A stretch of DNA of 64,000 bases from Climacteris rufus. Lineage: Eukaryota; Chordata; Aves; Passeriformes; Climacteridae. The position numbers and the translations under genes were made by a program. Of this stretch, positions 61,207 through 64,000 are shown in pieces. The notes below the pieces were generated by a model. It was not told the origin of the DNA. It was given only the letters and a program-made list of their open reading frames with translations, and made no database searches. Every line of letters starts with the position of its first letter. Positions within the stretch are counted from its first letter, which is position 1. The stretch is taken from contig VZRZ01001244.1 of the NCBI GenBank assembly GCA_013398175.1, positions 1,658,174-1,722,173 on the forward strand. Reading direction: 5' to 3'.

Positions 61207-64000
61207 ATAAAAATAAGCAATGAAAGCAGGCAATCTCAAGAAGTATTAGAGGATCAGAAAGTTCAAAGCTAATTTAAAAGTGATTGCCCAACAAACAGAC
61301 AAATCTCTCAGATGATTTCTCTGTGCCCAGTTTTTTATTAACCCAGATTTTATTTTTCATGATTGAGAGAAGTCCCTCAGTCTCATCAATGGCATTTTTT
61401 GGTTTGCTACACAAAATTATCTCCCAGAACACTTCCCTCTCTCTTGATGCTGAAGTGTTTTACCAGGCTTTTCTCCCTTTGAAGGAGTTTTTTTGGTACT
61501 CGTTTTCCTTAGGAAATATATGAATGTGTGCATATAGTCTTCTGCTGTCAGAAATTCATCTGTCATATTTCAAGAGTAAATGCAACATGACATGAGGCTT
61601 TTAAAATGCATTGTATTAATGTATCTCCTCTTTCTTTTTAAATTGCTTCTAAAATTCAGTGTCACAAATTCTCTGAGAAATCAAAGCAGGCAGTTTCAAT
61701 GTTTCTGTCAAGATTTGTCTTTGCTGTTAATATCTTAACGAGATACCAGGAGAAAAAGTACCAGAAACCATTGATTTTTCAGACAAGGTATGTGAATGAT
61801 CGGAAAATTGTAGTTACCCTGTCTCTGTTTCCCATTCTTGCTCCTACCCAAACTAAAGAGAACACCTTTGTTTCAGAGCTAACACCTTTCTCTCCTTGCT
61901 TCTGTCTTACTGGAGGATTTCTCATTGCCTCATAGATGAGGTGGGTAGGAAGATCTGGATTTCTACCACCTCAGGTAAACTATCTCATGTATCATTGTTG
62001 TACTATGGTAGAGCCAGTCCTTGTTACATCCATTTCCTGTCTGCTTCCAAATTCAATACTTTATGTGGTGAATGACACTGTCTCTGTCAATAAACAACTG
62101 ATTTCATACATGTGCAGGGTTAAATTTGAACATGAAGTGCATGGTATCAGTGTGATTACACACATCTGATATGTCGTATTAAGAAGTACTAGTAAGAGCC
62201 AGAATTTGTGAATATTTCCTATTAATCATACTGAGTGAACAGCCTTGAACAACATGAACTTCTGTGTATTTAGTAGTGGAAGCAGCTATTGACAGAAAGA
62301 TGGAGTCGTAAGGATTAAGGCATTTAAATATATTTGTATACAAAGCACAGCTTACAAACTTAAATAAGTGGTATAGAAGTAGGATTTGACAAAAAGTTGG
62401 AATGATGAGCAAGGAAGAAGAGTGGAAGGATGGCTTCTATATACACAGGTGGCTTTCCAACTATTGTTGACTGCTGATTCCGTGATGTATAAATGTACAC
62501 ATGTCTGCACACAAACTTAATGCTTTTTACTGCCTGTTCTTGGGCATTAAAAGGACATGAATTAGCTCACTTGAAGGAATCCTGACTTGTTTTGAACAAA
62601 TTAAATGTCTAATGTAATACAATTTATTAAAATGAATTATATGCCAACTCCTCTATTGCAAGCTCTGCAGTAGCTCCATTGTCTGGTTCTTGCCAAGTAA
62701 GAACAGCATAGTTGTTTTGTCATATTGTATTCCATTCATTCTGCAATCTGACATAAACAAGCTCTTGTTCAGCTTTTCCCAAGCAGACCACAGATTTGCC
62801 CTTTGTTTGACCATCTGTTATGCTTGCAGTTCCTAGAGAACAAATTCTAATTATAGAACGTAAGTCTTTGTGGATGTAGCCTTAAATGGATGGAATAAGA
62901 GACCTTACTCTATTAAAAGAGGTTTTCAATTTTCAGATTTAAATCTGTATCAGGTCTGTGACCTAAAACTGTGTTGTTATTAGATTCACTCAATGACTAA
63001 GTGCTGTGACCCAGGACTTTGATAAATGGTATGTTTTACCTGATTCTGCAGAGGGATATTGAGGGTGCCCAACAGCAAAAAGGCAACCAAGGGCCTGATT
63101 CTTATTCATATTAGGCCACATCAATCTGTGGAGGAACACATGGATAAAGAGAGCAGGAACTTCTAATATAAGTTTCCAGAGAAATAAGATGTGCCATGAT
63201 AGACCCATTTTTTGCACAGGCACAAGTTACAGTCTTTGCAAATCATAATGCCTCTTTCAGAGTTAAGAAAAGTAAAAGTAAGTTAACTAGAATCGTTCTC
63301 CTTAGATTTGGCAGTGTATCCTTATTGCCATCTAGAATTTGTACTAATTCACTGTGAAAATTTCAGTGGCCTTGTTCTGTTGATCAGATGCTGGTGTTTT
63401 ATTTCCTGCATGAACTGCAGTCCGTTTCTGGTTATTTTGACTCCTGTGAGTAGGGCTCTTACAGTGCAAATGAGTCCTTTCTAATGAAAGCTGCCCGGGG
63501 AGCACTGCCACAGGCATGACTTCTACATCTGAGGACATCTCCAGAACTTACATGTGCATAGCCAGCTAGCACTGCCCTGCCTTCTGCCTGCAGCTCCTGT
63601 CTGGCACAGAAAATTATTTGTGAACTATTTAGACAATAAATATTCTTTGGTGAGTGAGCTGAGTCAGCTGTGCTGTAAAGACCTCCTGTACCCTCACTTT
63701 CTTGGCTCATGTTTGTTATTGGCAGTATCAGTGAGCCACCTTCCTCTCTCCTCATTTATTCCCTGGCAGTAGGATTTAACGAGAACAAGGACTCTCTTAA
63801 TCATCCCTAACCCAAGGAGACCATTGTAGAAATCAACTGGAATATGGGACTGTCCTTGCTGAGTGGTTTCCTGGGGAAAGGTTAGCACTAATAGCTATGT
63901 TTCCGCATTTTTTAAAGCATCAATCAGCTTTAAGCATTTTCTGGCCATCAGGAGACATGACGATAAATCTCTGCTGCCATAGTCAAGGCAGGGAGTAGAA
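61207..64000. other. No gene; unique AT-rich DNA
   Basis: No gene or repeat is recognised to the end of the window. The open frames, such as the 98-codon minus frame at 63459-63755, carry no family signature. Confidence 0.5.

Noticed and set aside
1..64000. tRNA, rRNA, CRISPR or bacterial operon features
   Set aside because: None seen; the CR1, MIR and LTR content shows vertebrate nuclear DNA.

Overview
This window reads as a stretch of bird nuclear genome, intergenic or intronic, with no protein-coding gene I can defend. The evidence for a bird is the repeat content. There are several decayed CR1 (chicken repeat 1) LINE fragments, two of which still encode recognisable CR1 ORF2 peptide. There are also solo LTRs, two of which match the common avian ERVL-type pattern, and two relics resembling the amniote SINE MIR. 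Another CR1-bearing sauropsid cannot be excluded, and the species cannot be named. The sequence is AT-rich and CpG-poor, and its open frames are short and spread over all six frames without homology I recognise.

Layout. 0.37-1.15 kb: old CR1 on the minus strand with an internal deletion. 2.4 and 6.0 kb: MIR-like relics. 11.2 and 13.8 kb: short plus-strand CR1 3' tails. 15.17-15.20 kb: a perfect 12-bp inverted repeat carrying AGGTCA half-sites. 15.66-15.89 kb: minus-strand CR1 3' end, the best preserved repeat. 19.70-20.25 kb: plus-strand ERVL-type LTR with a 4-bp target duplication and a (TTTG)n tract. 23.9 and 26.2-26.4 kb: small CpG clusters, the second next to a short exon-like segment. 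31.31-31.34 kb: a 33-nt segment with strong splice signals, a possible microexon. 36.8-36.9 kb: TG/TA repeat ending in a 13-bp-arm hairpin. 38.2-38.35 kb: CR1 reverse transcriptase fragment on the plus strand. 43.44-44.03 kb: LTR-like insertion bounded by a 10-bp direct repeat. 49.26-49.65, 50.75-51.16 and 60.07-61.20 kb: three minus-strand LTRs of different types. The intervals between hold only simple repeats and unique AT-rich DNA.

No genes work together here. The LTRs appear solo, with no gag, pol or env recognisable beside them. The items most likely to be functional are the splice-bounded microexon candidate, the AGGTCA palindrome, the CpG cluster at 26.2-26.4 kb and the homeodomain-motif-rich AT block at 50.05-50.48 kb. 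I did not identify a previously undescribed multi-gene system in this window.
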